Origin: Cryobacterium sp. PH31-AA6
Lineage (GTDB): Bacteria > Actinomycetota > Actinomycetes > Actinomycetales > Microbacteriaceae
Length of the DNA stretch: 64,000 nt
Direction of reading: 5' to 3'
NCBI RefSeq assembly: GCF_030063195.1
Contig: NZ_JASISS010000003.1
Location: 146,580 to 210,579 of the forward strand
Shown here: in pieces, positions 25,382-35,027 of the stretch
Layout of the letters: each line of letters begins with the position of its first letter
Numbering within the stretch: the first letter of the stretch is position 1
The notes under the pieces: model-generated
The model's database searches: none
What the model saw: the letters and a program-made list of their open reading frames with translations, nothing else
What the model was told of the DNA's origin: nothing
Program-made: the position numbers and the translations under genes

Positions 25382-26938
25382 TTACGTGGCCGAAGAAACG
25401 GAGCTCTCGGCGTCGACGGTCTCGGCAGCCGCATCGGGCATGGCAGCCGGCTTCGCAGCCGTCTTGCGCGGCGCACGCGGTGCCCGGGTCGCCGGTGTTG
25501 TCTTCGCTGCCGGTGTTGCCTTCGCTGCCGGCGCTGCCTTCTTGGCGGCCGGCGCTGACTCCTTCTCCGGAGCGGCCTTGGCCGGAGCGGCCTTGGCCGG
25601 AGCCGAGGCATCCGTTGACGGCTTCGGACGCGACGCGAACTCCTCGAACACGGCGCGCGGGTTTTCGACGGCGGCGAGCGAGACGATGTCGCGGCCCAGG
25701 AAGAAGTTGTTCACCCAGCCCCAGACGACGCGAAGCTTGCGCTCCCAGCTCGGCATGGCGAGGCCGTGGTAGCCGCGGTGCGCGATCCAGGCAGGGAGGC
25801 CGGTGATCGCGATCTTGCCCGACTGGAAGACACCGTGGCCGACGCCCAGGCCGGCAACGGCGCCGAGGTTCTTGTGCAGGTAGTCCTTGGGGCCTTCGCC
25901 GCGGAGCACAGCGACGATGTTCTTCGCGAGGAGCTTGCCCTGACGCACCGCGTGCTGAGCGTTGGGAACGCAGAAGCCGCCCACTCCCCCGCCACTGAGG
26001 TCGGGCACGGCACTGACGTCACCGGCGCCCCAGGCGTCGGCAATGATCTCATCTTCGGTGCCGACGCGCAGGTCGGTGCGCACCTGAAGGCGCCCACGTT
26101 CCTCGATCGGAAGGTCGGTGTGGCGCACGATCGCCGGGTTCGCCATGACACCGGCGGTCCAGACGATGAGGTCGGTCTCGAAGCTTTCGCCGGTGGACAG
26201 CTCGATCTTGCCGTCGACCGCGCTGGTCAGCTGGGTGTTGAGGTGGATCTGCGCGCCGCGCTGGTCGAGGTTCTCGATCACCTTCAGGCTGGTCGGAACG
26301 GACACCTCCGGCATAATCCGCCCCATCGCCTCGATGAGGTGGAAGTGCGTGTCGTCGAAGCCGATCTCCGGGTAGGACTTCAGCAGGGAGGTGGCGAACG
26401 AGCGCAGCTCGGCGAAGACCTCGATGCCGGCGAAGCCGCCGCCGATGACCACGAAGGTCAGCAGGCGGTCGCGCTCGGGGCCGGCGGGCAGCTGGGCTGC
26501 CTTGTCAAAGTTGGTGAGAACGCGGTCGCGGATGGCGACGGCCTCTTCGATGGTCTTCAGGCCGAAGGCCTGGTCGGCGACGCCCGGGATCGGGAACGTG
26601 CGCGAGACGGCACCGGCCGTGACCACGACGATGTCGTAGACGAATTCCCACGGCTCGCCGACCGGAGGGGTGATGGTCGCGGTCTTCGTGGCGTGGTCGA
26701 TGTGCGTGACCTTGGCCGTGAGCACGTTCGTCTTGGCGAGGTGGCGCCGGTGCGCGACGACCGCGTGGCGGGCCTCGATGGACCCTGCCGCGACCTCGGG
26801 CAGGAACGGCTGGTAGGTCATGTACGGCAGCGGGTCCACCATGGTGACCTCTGCTTCGCCGGCTCGCAGCCATTTCTCCAGCTTCCAAGCGGTGTAGAAA
26901 CCCGCGTAGCCGCCGCCGACAATGAGAATTTTGGGCAC
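25382..26938 (-). CDS. ndh: Type II NADH dehydrogenase (NDH-2) with Ala/Lys-rich tail
   Basis: 518-residue FAD-dependent NADH:quinone oxidoreductase, a non-proton-pumping entry point to the respiratory chain on the cytoplasmic face of the membrane. The FAD site is ILIVGGGYAGFYTAWKLE at the N-terminus and the NADH site is FVVIGGGFAGIEVFAELR; IIADAWGAGDVSAVPD marks the second FAD contact. After about residue 430 an Ala/Pro/Lys-rich low-complexity tail of roughly 80 residues (PAKAAPAKAAPEK and similar) is added, not part of the usual family. It ends 54 bases from the tRNA. Confidence 0.93.
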   Translation of the reverse strand: MPKILIVGGGYAGFYTAWKLEKWLRAGEAEVTMVDPLPYMTYQPFLPEVAAGSIEARHAVVAHRRHLAKTNVLTAKVTHIDHATKTATITPPVGEPWEFVYDIVVVTAGAVSRTFPIPGVADQAFGLKTIEEAVAIRDRVLTNFDKAAQLPAGPERDRLLTFVVIGGGFAGIEVFAELRSFATSLLKSYPEIGFDDTHFHLIEAMGRIMPEVSVPTSLKVIENLDQRGAQIHLNTQLTSAVDGKIELSTGESFETDLIVWTAGVMANPAIVRHTDLPIEERGRLQVRTDLRVGTEDEIIADAWGAGDVSAVPDLSGGGVGGFCVPNAQHAVRQGKLLAKNIVAVLRGEGPKDYLHKNLGAVAGLGVGHGVFQSGKIAITGLPAWIAHRGYHGLAMPSWERKLRVVWGWVNNFFLGRDIVSLAAVENPRAVFEEFASRPKPSTDASAPAKAAPAKAAPEKESAPAAKKAAPAAKATPAAKTTPATRAPRAPRKTAAKPAAMPDAAAETVDAESSVSSAT

Positions 26939-26976
26939 GATTAGAGGTCCTCCTACAAGATTGGGTGCGCGATAAC

Positions 26977-28254
26977 TCAGCGTTTTGTTCGTAATCGCTT
27001 GAAGTGCCGAGTGGCCCCTACGCCGAACAGCGTTACTAGGATAGCAAACCCGACAAGTACCATGAGCGGCACCGTCACATACGTCAGGCTGAGCGGGCCG
27101 GGCAACCAGGCGCCCGCCAGGTTGTGGTCGGGGACGGCCGGGTCATCCTTCGGCGGGATCGGCGCCACCGCGGTGGTCTCCGGCGCGGGCGTCGGCACCG
27201 TGTCCGCACGGCGGTGCAGCCGGATCCATTCCTCGAGCAGCTGCGTCGGCGTCGGCGAGGTGGAGGCCGGCACGGGAGCCGTCACCGCCGCCGCGGCGTC
27301 GATCAGTCCGTTGCCGTAGATCGGGCTGGGCACGGAGTGGCCGTTCGGGTTCGCCGTGGCGATCACCCGGTTGATCACCTCGGCCGCGTCGAGTTCCGGG
27401 TAAGCGGCGCGCACGAGCGCGACCAGTCCGGAGACGATCGGCGCGGCAGCGCTGGTGCCGTCCCACTGCACATAGCCGCCGCCGGGCACAACACCGACAA
27501 GCTGCTCGCTCGGGGCAGCGACCGAAATGGTGATGCCCTGTGAGGAGGCGTCGAAGCTGGCGGCCTTGTTCCGGTCGACGCCGCCGACCGTGAGCACGCC
27601 GGGGATGGTGGCCGGAGCACCGACCTCCGTGGTGCCGCTGCCGCGATTACCCGCGGCAGCGACGACGACGACGTCGTTCTCGAAGGCGTAGAGGAACGCG
27701 TCGTCCCAGCTCGTCGGCCAGTCCAGTGTGTTGCGGGTCAGGGACATGTTGATCACATCGGCGCCGTTGTCCACGGCCCACCGGATGCCTTCGGCAATTT
27801 GGTCGTCGTTGCTCAGGGAGGCAGTGGTGTCGCCGAACGCCACCGACACGGCCAGGATCGACGCGGCGGGGGCCACCCCGATGATCCCCGTGCCGTCGCC
27901 GGAGCCACGTCCGGCCATCAGCGTGGACACGAGGGTGCCGTGTTCGCTGCGGTCGCCGACGGGGGTCCGGCCGTTGACGGTGCCGAGGCCAGAGACATCC
28001 GTGCCACCGACGACCGCGCCGGTCAGTTCGGGGATATTGACGGCCACACCGGTGTCTATCACGGCCACTTTCACGCCGGCGCCGCGGGTGGTGGCCCAGG
28101 CCTGGGTGAAACCGTAGTCATTGAGCCAGTACTCGAGGTCTCGCACCTGGTCGGCGTGTGCCGGCGGTGCGTCGACGATCAGGGATGCGCCGCCCAGCGC
28201 CAGCGCCAGGCTCAGACCGATGCCCGTGCCGATGCGTCGCCAGGTCAGGGTCAC
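26977..28254 (-). CDS. S8 subtilisin-like, mycosin-type membrane-anchored serine protease
   Basis: 425-residue secreted protease anchored by a C-terminal helix. After a signal peptide (hydrophobic stretch ending PAHADQ) the catalytic triad is visible: Asp in VAVIDTGV, His in RSEHGTLVSTLMAG and Ser in DGTSAAAPIVSGL, with the oxyanion Asn in AAAGNRGSG. The C-terminus is one membrane helix (VPLMVLVGFAILVTLFGVG) and a basic tail, the mycosin layout. GTG 28254 overlaps the DUF501 stop as GTGA. No type VII secretion genes are in the window. Confidence 0.9.
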   Translation of the reverse strand: MTLTWRRIGTGIGLSLALALGGASLIVDAPPAHADQVRDLEYWLNDYGFTQAWATTRGAGVKVAVIDTGVAVNIPELTGAVVGGTDVSGLGTVNGRTPVGDRSEHGTLVSTLMAGRGSGDGTGIIGVAPAASILAVSVAFGDTTASLSNDDQIAEGIRWAVDNGADVINMSLTRNTLDWPTSWDDAFLYAFENDVVVVAAAGNRGSGTTEVGAPATIPGVLTVGGVDRNKAASFDASSQGITISVAAPSEQLVGVVPGGGYVQWDGTSAAAPIVSGLVALVRAAYPELDAAEVINRVIATANPNGHSVPSPIYGNGLIDAAAAVTAPVPASTSPTPTQLLEEWIRLHRRADTVPTPAPETTAVAPIPPKDDPAVPDHNLAGAWLPGPLSLTYVTVPLMVLVGFAILVTLFGVGATRHFKRLRTKR

Positions 28255-28772
28255 GCGTCCGCCGCGGTGTAGTCGAGGCACTCACAGACGGCGGGAGTCC
28301 AGGCGGCCCTGGCCAGGGCCAGGTCCCCGATCGGGTTGACTCCCGGACCGGCCGCGAGGGAGTGCGCGGCCAGGGCGTGCAGGCACTTCACCCGTTCCGG
28401 CATGCCGCCGGAAGAGATCCCGGCGACCTCGGGGACGACCCCGATCGACTCCCGGTCGGAGAGGAACCCCTCGTGGGCGCGGCGGTATGCGGCCCGGATG
28501 TCCTCGTCGTCCTGCAGCAGCTGGTTGTACTCGTTCATCACCTGGGTGGCTTCGAGGAACGACAGCGCGGCCGTCGCGGCCGGGTGGGTGAGGTAGTAGA
28601 AGGTGGGGAACGGCGTGCCGTCACTGAGCCGGGGCGCGGTGGCGACCACGGTCGGGGCGCCGCAGACGCAGCGCGCGGCGATGCCGACGACGTCGCGGGC
28701 GGGGCGGCCGAGCTGGGCCGAAACCGTGATGATGTCGGTCTGGCTGACCGGTGCGAACGGCGGCCGGGTCAT
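28251..28772 (-). CDS. DUF501 domain-containing protein
   Basis: 173-residue protein of unknown function with the DUF501 pattern: QLGRPARDVVGIAARCVCGAP near the start, FPTFYYLTHPAATAALSFLEA in the middle, and GGMPERVKCLHALAAHSLAAGPGVNPIGD toward the end. Conserved cysteines and histidines suggest metal binding, but this is inference. ATG 28772 overlaps the ftsB-like stop as ATGA and its own stop overlaps the protease start. The eno-ftsB-DUF501 order is widely conserved in Actinobacteria. Confidence 0.9.
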   Translation of the reverse strand: MTRPPFAPVSQTDIITVSAQLGRPARDVVGIAARCVCGAPTVVATAPRLSDGTPFPTFYYLTHPAATAALSFLEATQVMNEYNQLLQDDEDIRAAYRRAHEGFLSDRESIGVVPEVAGISSGGMPERVKCLHALAAHSLAAGPGVNPIGDLALARAAWTPAVCECLDYTAADA

Positions 28773-29245
28773 TTCGCGGCCTCCGGGGCGAGTCCGGCGG
28801 TCATGACGGAGGCGAACATGGAGGAGAGCCAATCGACGTTGGTGTTTTGGATGACGGAGCTCGCCGGCGGCGGCTCCGTACCGCCCGCGACGGGGAGGGC
28901 AAGATCGTTGATCACGAGGAAGCTGACGTCGCCCGGGAGCACGTAGGAGAGCCGGTCGCGGGCCTGGGTCGTGACAAAGGTGCGGTCATTCCAGCGTTCC
29001 CGCTCTGTCTTGAGATCGTTGACGCTGCCCTGCTGGGCCGTGACGGCCTTCGTCAAGCGGTCGATCTGCTGTTGCTGCTCCGCATAGGTGCGGATGCCGG
29101 GGGCCAGCACGATCACGGCGAGAATCAGAATGCCCATCATCATGAAGGAGAACCCGGAGAGGCGGAGCCCGCGCAGCCAGGTGCTGGTGGCCGTCTCTTT
29201 CGTCGCGAGGGCGACGGGGTGTCGTTCGGCTCGTTTCCTGGCCAT
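28769..29245 (-). CDS. FtsB/DivIC-type septum formation initiator
   Basis: 158-residue division protein with one membrane helix (about residues 32-52) followed by a coiled coil (YAEQQQQIDRLTKAVTAQQGSVNDLKTERERWNDR) that ends in RLSYVLPGDVSFLVI, the DivIC signature. It is expected to link FtsL and FtsQ at the septum. ATG 29245 has AAAGGGG upstream. Downstream of eno but separated from it by a strong terminator, so it likely has its own promoter. Confidence 0.92.
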   Translation of the reverse strand: MARKRAERHPVALATKETATSTWLRGLRLSGFSFMMMGILILAVIVLAPGIRTYAEQQQQIDRLTKAVTAQQGSVNDLKTERERWNDRTFVTTQARDRLSYVLPGDVSFLVINDLALPVAGGTEPPPASSVIQNTNVDWLSSMFASVMTAGLAPEAAK

Positions 29246-29307
29246 GGCACACCCCTTTCGCACTCATCGGATTTGGGAGGCTACTCGAACCCTAACCGCA
29301 TTCGGAC

Positions 29308-29356
29308 AAAAAAATGGAGCACTCGAGGCCCGGTAGACCCGGGCCTCGAGTGCTCC
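29308..29356 (-). terminator. Rho-independent terminator of enolase
   Basis: A perfect 18-base-pair stem (29316-29333 with 29339-29356) and a 5-base loop lie 8 bases after the enolase stop. On the minus strand it is followed by a run of seven T (29308-29314), a textbook intrinsic terminator. Confidence 0.93.
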
Positions 29357-29363
29357 GGTTCTG

Positions 29364-30671
<1,308 letters not shown>

Positions 30672-30735
30672 TTAATTGGGGGTGAAAATCTGGGGAATCG
30701 AGGAAGACCGCACTGTGTTCCAATCCCATAACAGT

Positions 30736-31998
30736 CTAGTGACGGTCGGCTGAATCGCCCAGCGGACGGAATTCGAGCGAGCTCGGGGCGCGCGTTTCGG
30801 ACGTGACGAATGCGTAGCGTCCGTACCCGGCGGCGGCGGCCCGGTCGAGCAGTGCCTTGACGTTCTTGGTACGGCGTTCGAGCCGCACGCGAAGACCCGT
30901 TGCCACGAGGGCCGTCTTGAGCGCCACCAGGGCGGCCGGGTCGGCATCCTTCTCGTGGATCAGCACGACGGCGTCAGGGTCGGCCGCCCCGGTCACGCCG
31001 AGCAGGTCGACGATGCGTTCGAATCCGATCGAGAAGCCGCAGGCGGGCACGTCGGTGCCGAGGAATCGTCCGATCATCCCGTCGTAGCGGCCGCCGCCGC
31101 CGAGCGAGTAGCCCAGCTCGGGGTGGGCGATCTCGAAGATCGTGCCGGTGTAGTAGCCCATCCCGCGCACGAGGGTGGGGTCGAAGACCAACCGGGTGGC
31201 CGGCAACGCGTCGCGCAGGGCACGCAGGTCAGAGTAGGCGGCGAGGTCGAGCCAGGCCGGCGCGGCGGCGTCCCAGCCGAGGCCGGGCATTCCCGCGAGG
31301 GTCTCCGCGATGCCCTCGGTATCGATGCCGAGGCCGCCCAGCTCCGTGACGACACCGGCAACGCCGATCTTGTCGAGCTTGTCGATGGTGATCAGGGCGC
31401 GCTCGGCAAGTTCGGGTGCCACGTTCCAGTGGCCGAGCAGCGAGGCGAGGATGCGCCGGTCGTTGATTCGCACGGAGCAGCCGGTGAGGCCCAGTGCATC
31501 GAGGGCAGCGGTCGTCGCGGAGATCAGCTCGATCTCGGCGAGCGGACCGGCCTCGCCGATGATGTCGATGTCGCACTGGATGAACTGGCGGTAGCGGCCC
31601 TTCTGCGGGCGCTCCGCTCGCCAGACGGGAGCGATCTGGATCGACCGGAAGACAGCGGGCAACTCGGCACGATGGCTGGCATAGAACCGGGCCAACGGCA
31701 CGGTGAGGTCGAACCGGAGACCCAGATCGGCCAGGGAAAGGAGATCGCCGGATTCGGCCGCGGCCGCGATTTCCACCGGGGACAGCCCGCGTTTGAGCAC
31801 CGCGAAGCCGAGCTTTTCGTTGTCGCCGCCGAGACCGGAGTGCAGCCGGGCCGAATCCTCCATCACGGGAGTTTCGATTTCATCGAAGCCGTGGGCTGCG
31901 AAACTGCGCCTGATTGTGCCCAGCGCGTGCTCCCGGACCGCTTTCTCGTTGGGGAGGAAATCGCGCATGCCACGCGGCGGGGTCACAGGTGCTGCCAT
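30736..31998 (-). CDS. hisS: Histidyl-tRNA synthetase
   Basis: 420-residue class II aminoacyl-tRNA synthetase. It starts TPPRGMRDFLP as in the family; motif 2 is FRSIQIAPVWRAERPQKGRYRQF, the histidine signature LVRGMGYYTGTIFEI follows, and motif 3 is GYSLGGGGRYDGMIGRFLG with CGFSIGFERI. The C-terminal anticodon-binding domain ends near residue 410. ATG 31998 is chosen because upstream in-frame sequence is repeat-rich and non-homologous. Confidence 0.97.
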   Translation of the reverse strand: MAAPVTPPRGMRDFLPNEKAVREHALGTIRRSFAAHGFDEIETPVMEDSARLHSGLGGDNEKLGFAVLKRGLSPVEIAAAAESGDLLSLADLGLRFDLTVPLARFYASHRAELPAVFRSIQIAPVWRAERPQKGRYRQFIQCDIDIIGEAGPLAEIELISATTAALDALGLTGCSVRINDRRILASLLGHWNVAPELAERALITIDKLDKIGVAGVVTELGGLGIDTEGIAETLAGMPGLGWDAAAPAWLDLAAYSDLRALRDALPATRLVFDPTLVRGMGYYTGTIFEIAHPELGYSLGGGGRYDGMIGRFLGTDVPACGFSIGFERIVDLLGVTGAADPDAVVLIHEKDADPAALVALKTALVATGLRVRLERRTKNVKALLDRAAAAGYGRYAFVTSETRAPSSLEFRPLGDSADRH

Positions 31999-32051
31999 GG
32001 TTCCAATTGTGTCAGGTCCCGCCCGACCCCCGGACGCCACCGGCCGCGCGA

Positions 32052-32099
32052 CCGGGCGCCCCGCGGTCCGGGCGCCCCGCGGTCCGGGCGCCCCGCGGT
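32052..32099. repeat. Three tandem 16-bp GC-rich units
   Basis: Unit CCGGGCGCCCCGCGGT repeats exactly three times. Each unit contains the palindromes GGGCGCCC and CCGCGG. The array runs directly into a copy of the dispersed repeat. Confidence 0.85.
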
Positions 32100-32115
32100 C
32101 GAGCCCGTCGAGACC
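32097..32115. repeat. Copy of dispersed palindromic repeat
   Basis: Reverse-complement copy of the element whose forward form is GGTCTCGACGGGCTCGACC, exact over 19 bases. Confidence 0.7.
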
Positions 32116-32260
32116 CGGACCGGCATCAGCCCGCGCCCCTTTCCGCAGCCCGCGCCCGCCGTCGCGGGCGCGCCCTGCCATTCACGTAGCGGCGCCGACG
32201 GAGCCCCGGCGCGGCCGGGCATCCGTCGCCGCCCGGTGGTTGCGCTTGTCGAAATCACCC

Positions 32261-32285
32261 GGTCTCGACGGGCTCGACCACCGTG
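32261..32285. repeat. Copy of dispersed palindromic repeat
   Basis: Forward copy GGTCTCGACGGGCTCGACC followed by ACCGTG, close to the end of the ferritin gene and 164 bases from the reverse copy at 32097. Confidence 0.7.
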
Positions 32286-32315
32286 GGCCCGACGCCCGGG
32301 GACGGCGCAAGCGGG

Positions 32316-32849
32316 TTAGAGGGCGCCGCCTGCGGCGCCCGGGGCGTCGGCGTCGACCGGGCCACCGGCGACGGTCTCCCTGGCGATGTAGTTCTCGATG
32401 TCGAACAGGTTGTCGCCCGCTCGCTGCGCGATCGTCAACAGGGTCGACATCGACGCGACCTCTTCGACCTGTTCCTTGAGGAACCAGAGCATGGCCTGCT
32501 CGCCGAGGGCGTCACCGTCGGCGCGGGCGGCGCGGAAGAGTGCCTCGATCTGGGAGGTGACCTGCTTCTCCTGGGCCAGGGCGAGCGCAATCGGCTCGAC
32601 GGCGAGGGTGAAGTTGTTCTGCACGGCCGGGATGCCCGGGATCTCGACTCCGAGGTCGCGGTCGAGCCGGTACTGCACCAGCATCATGGCGTGGTTGCGC
32701 TCTTCAATCGACTGGGCATAGAAGTGTGCGGCAAGCCGGGGCAGGGCCTGATTGTCGAACCAGACGGCGATGGCGATGTATTGCTGCGAGGCGGCAAACT
32801 CGTTGCCGATCTGGGTGGACAGAAGTTCATTGAAGGAAGTGTCGCTCAT
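32316..32849 (-). CDS. ftn: Ferritin (non-heme iron storage)
   Basis: 177-residue ferritin that oxidises and stores iron in a 24-mer shell. Ferroxidase-site residues are seen in IGNEFAASQQYIAI (Glu, Tyr) and SIEERNHAMMLVQY (Glu, His), with further ligands in the QIEALFRAARADGDALGEQAMLWFLKEQVEEV helices. ATG 32849; lone gene. The acidic, glycine-rich C-terminal tail (about 12 residues) is probably disordered. Confidence 0.92.
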   Translation of the reverse strand: MSDTSFNELLSTQIGNEFAASQQYIAIAVWFDNQALPRLAAHFYAQSIEERNHAMMLVQYRLDRDLGVEIPGIPAVQNNFTLAVEPIALALAQEKQVTSQIEALFRAARADGDALGEQAMLWFLKEQVEEVASMSTLLTIAQRAGDNLFDIENYIARETVAGGPVDADAPGAAGGAL

Positions 32850-32934
32850 GGTTCGACGCTACCGGCCACCGGCATCCCGCGCTACCGGGCGACGCACCCC
32901 TAGACTTTCGGTCATCACGCCGGAGGGGGCAACG

Positions 32935-33879
32935 ATGGATTCACGAGCAGCGCAGGGAATCACGGTCACGGGGGTCAGTCGTTCGTTCGGCAGCGTGCAG
33001 GCCGTGCGAGATGCCACACTGGCGGTGCCGCCGGGCTCGGTGACGGCCCTGGTCGGGCCGAACGGCGCAGGCAAGACGACCCTGCTGCTCATGCTCGCCA
33101 GTCTGCTCGCCCCCGATTCCGGCAGCATCACAATCGGCGGCCACGACCCGGTGGCCGACCCGCAGAAGGTTCGAGCCGCGATGGGCTGGATGCCCGACGT
33201 GCTCGGCTCCTGGCCGAGCCTGAGCGTTCGCGCCTCGCTCGAGATCACCGGGCAGATGTACAAGATGTCCCGCCTCGCCGCCACCACCCGCGCGAATGAG
33301 TTGATCGGGCTGACCGGCCTGGAGACCCTCGCCGACCGGCCGTCCCGGGTGCTCAGCCGCGGGCAGAAGCAGCGGCTGAGCCTGGCCAGAGCCCTGGTGC
33401 ATTCACCCTCGGTGCTGCTGCTCGACGAACCGGCATCCGGCCTCGACCCGGCCGCTCGCGTGGCCCTCCGCGAACTCATTCGTCGCCTCGCGGGCGAGGG
33501 AACGGCGATCCTCGTCTCCAGCCACGTGCTCTCCGAACTCGACGAGATGGCGGATGCCGCCGTCTACCTCGCCGATGGAACCACGGCGAGCGCCGAGCGC
33601 GTCGCCCTGGCCGGCGCCAGCGCCAGATCGTGGCGGATCCGCTCGCTGGACCCTGACACCCTGGCCGGCGCCCTTCTCGCATCCGGCATCGTCGGCAGCG
33701 AGACGGACCACCTCGGCACCCTCGTGCACGTCGACAGCGAGGCCGCGGCCGCCGACCTGCTGGCCCGGCTGATCGGCTCCGGTGTTCGGGTGAGCGCCTT
33801 CGGGCCGGCGGTGGGCGACCTCGAACACACCTTCCTGGATCTGTCCCGGCCCGAATCAACCCGAGGGGCAGCATCATGA
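32935..33879 (+). CDS. ABC transporter ATP-binding protein (ABC-2 exporter)
   Basis: 314-residue exporter ATPase. Walker A GPNGAGKTTLLLM, signature LSRGQKQRLSLARAL (SRGQ instead of SGGQ), Walker B VLLLDEPASGLDP and H-loop SSHVLSELDE are present. About 80 C-terminal residues form an extra accessory domain. ATG 32935 follows a GGAGGGGG ribosome site. The stop overlaps the permease start as ATGA. Substrate unknown. Confidence 0.92.
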   Translation: MDSRAAQGITVTGVSRSFGSVQAVRDATLAVPPGSVTALVGPNGAGKTTLLLMLASLLAPDSGSITIGGHDPVADPQKVRAAMGWMPDVLGSWPSLSVRASLEITGQMYKMSRLAATTRANELIGLTGLETLADRPSRVLSRGQKQRLSLARALVHSPSVLLLDEPASGLDPAARVALRELIRRLAGEGTAILVSSHVLSELDEMADAAVYLADGTTASAERVALAGASARSWRIRSLDPDTLAGALLASGIVGSETDHLGTLVHVDSEAAAADLLARLIGSGVRVSAFGPAVGDLEHTFLDLSRPESTRGAAS

Positions 33880-34973
33880 GCGACACCCGCGAAACAACGG
33901 CCGGCTCCGAGCCGGCCCCCAATGCGGCTCCCAATGCGGCTCCCAATGCGGCTCCCGTCAGGGACTACGTCGCAGGGCTCTGGCTGGTTGTCACCCTCGA
34001 GCTGCGCCAGCGGGTGCGCGGGGTCGCCTGGTACGTTCTGCTGGGCATCTTCGTGCTGCTCGTCGCGGCGGTCACTTTGCTGCTGTGGCTGTCGACCACG
34101 GCCTGGGAGACCGGCGGCGGCGCGGTCTTCTCAGCCGTCATATTCTTCGTACTCCTGCTCGGCACCCTCGTGTCCCCCGCGCTCAGCGGCAACGCCATCA
34201 ACGGCGACAGAGACATCGGCACCCTCGCCACGACTCAGGTCACCCTGATCAGCACGGGCCAGCTCGTGCTGGGCAAATTCGTCGCCGCGTGGATCACGGC
34301 CCTCGCCTTCCTCGCCGCGGCCGTGCCATTTCTGCTCTTTGCGGTCGTGCTCGGCCAGGTCTCCGCTGCCACGATCGGCATCTCGGTGCTCGTGCTCGCC
34401 GCCGAACTCGGGGTCATCTCCGCGATCGGCGTCGGGTTGTCCGGTGTGGTCACCCGTCCCCTGTTCTCGATTGTGGTCACCTATCTCATCGTCGCGACAC
34501 TGAGCGTCGGCACGCCGATAGCGTTCGCTCTGCTCGGCACCGCCACGAAGTCGGAACAGACCCTGACCGCGCCGGCCGGCTGCCAGGACCCGGCGACCAC
34601 AGCGGAGATTCCTCGTTTCGATCACTATTGGTGGGTGCTCGCGGCGAATCCGTATGTCGTCGTCGCGGATGCCTCCCCCGGGGTCTTCGATGAATACGGC
34701 AACCCGCAGGACCTGTTCGGCTGGATCGCGGTGGGGGTGCGGCAGGCACAGGTGGCGCCTGACCTGCAGGGCCATTCCCCCTATTGCAACTCGACCGGGC
34801 AATACTTCGGCGAGGACCAGTTGACGGCGCGAGAGGTCTACGACAGCACGGTGCCGTCCTGGTTCGTCGGTCTCGGCATCCACCTGGTCCTCGCGGCCGG
34901 TGCGCTGTTCTGGGCCTGGCGCCGCACGGTCACCCCGGCCCGCCGTCTCCCCACGGGCCGCCGCGTCGCCTGA
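33876..34973 (+). CDS. ABC-2 type exporter permease with N-terminal repeat
   Basis: 365-residue membrane partner of the preceding ATPase. After a short hydrophilic N-terminus there are about six helices, with a roughly 110-residue loop between the fifth and the last (it includes CQDPATTAEIP and WWVLAANPYVVVADASPG). Residues 13-25 are an in-frame tandem repeat, PNAAPNAAPNAAP, encoded by three exact 12-bp units. Translationally coupled to the ATPase by ATGA. The segment LVSPALSGNAINGDRDIGTLATTQVTLIS matches ABC-2 permeases of the NosY/GldF type. Confidence 0.9.
   Translation: MSDTRETTAGSEPAPNAAPNAAPNAAPVRDYVAGLWLVVTLELRQRVRGVAWYVLLGIFVLLVAAVTLLLWLSTTAWETGGGAVFSAVIFFVLLLGTLVSPALSGNAINGDRDIGTLATTQVTLISTGQLVLGKFVAAWITALAFLAAAVPFLLFAVVLGQVSAATIGISVLVLAAELGVISAIGVGLSGVVTRPLFSIVVTYLIVATLSVGTPIAFALLGTATKSEQTLTAPAGCQDPATTAEIPRFDHYWWVLAANPYVVVADASPGVFDEYGNPQDLFGWIAVGVRQAQVAPDLQGHSPYCNSTGQYFGEDQLTAREVYDSTVPSWFVGLGIHLVLAAGALFWAWRRTVTPARRLPTGRRVA
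33918..33953 (+). repeat. Three exact 12-bp tandem units inside permease 5' end
   Basis: Unit CCCAATGCGGCT repeats three times without change, adding four codons each time in frame. Confidence 0.9.
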
Positions 34974-35027
34974 CCGCGCGCCCCGCACGCCCGCCGGGTC
35001 AGCGCACGCCAGCCGGATCAGTGCACG

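Larger units (their letters stand above)
31999..32315. other. 317-base gap upstream of hisS, repeat-rich, no gene
   Basis: No credible gene is seen. It holds three exact 16-bp tandem units (32052-32099), a copy of the dispersed palindromic repeat directly after them (32097-32115), and another copy at 32261-32285 with a degenerate one near 32234-32255. Confidence 0.7.
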
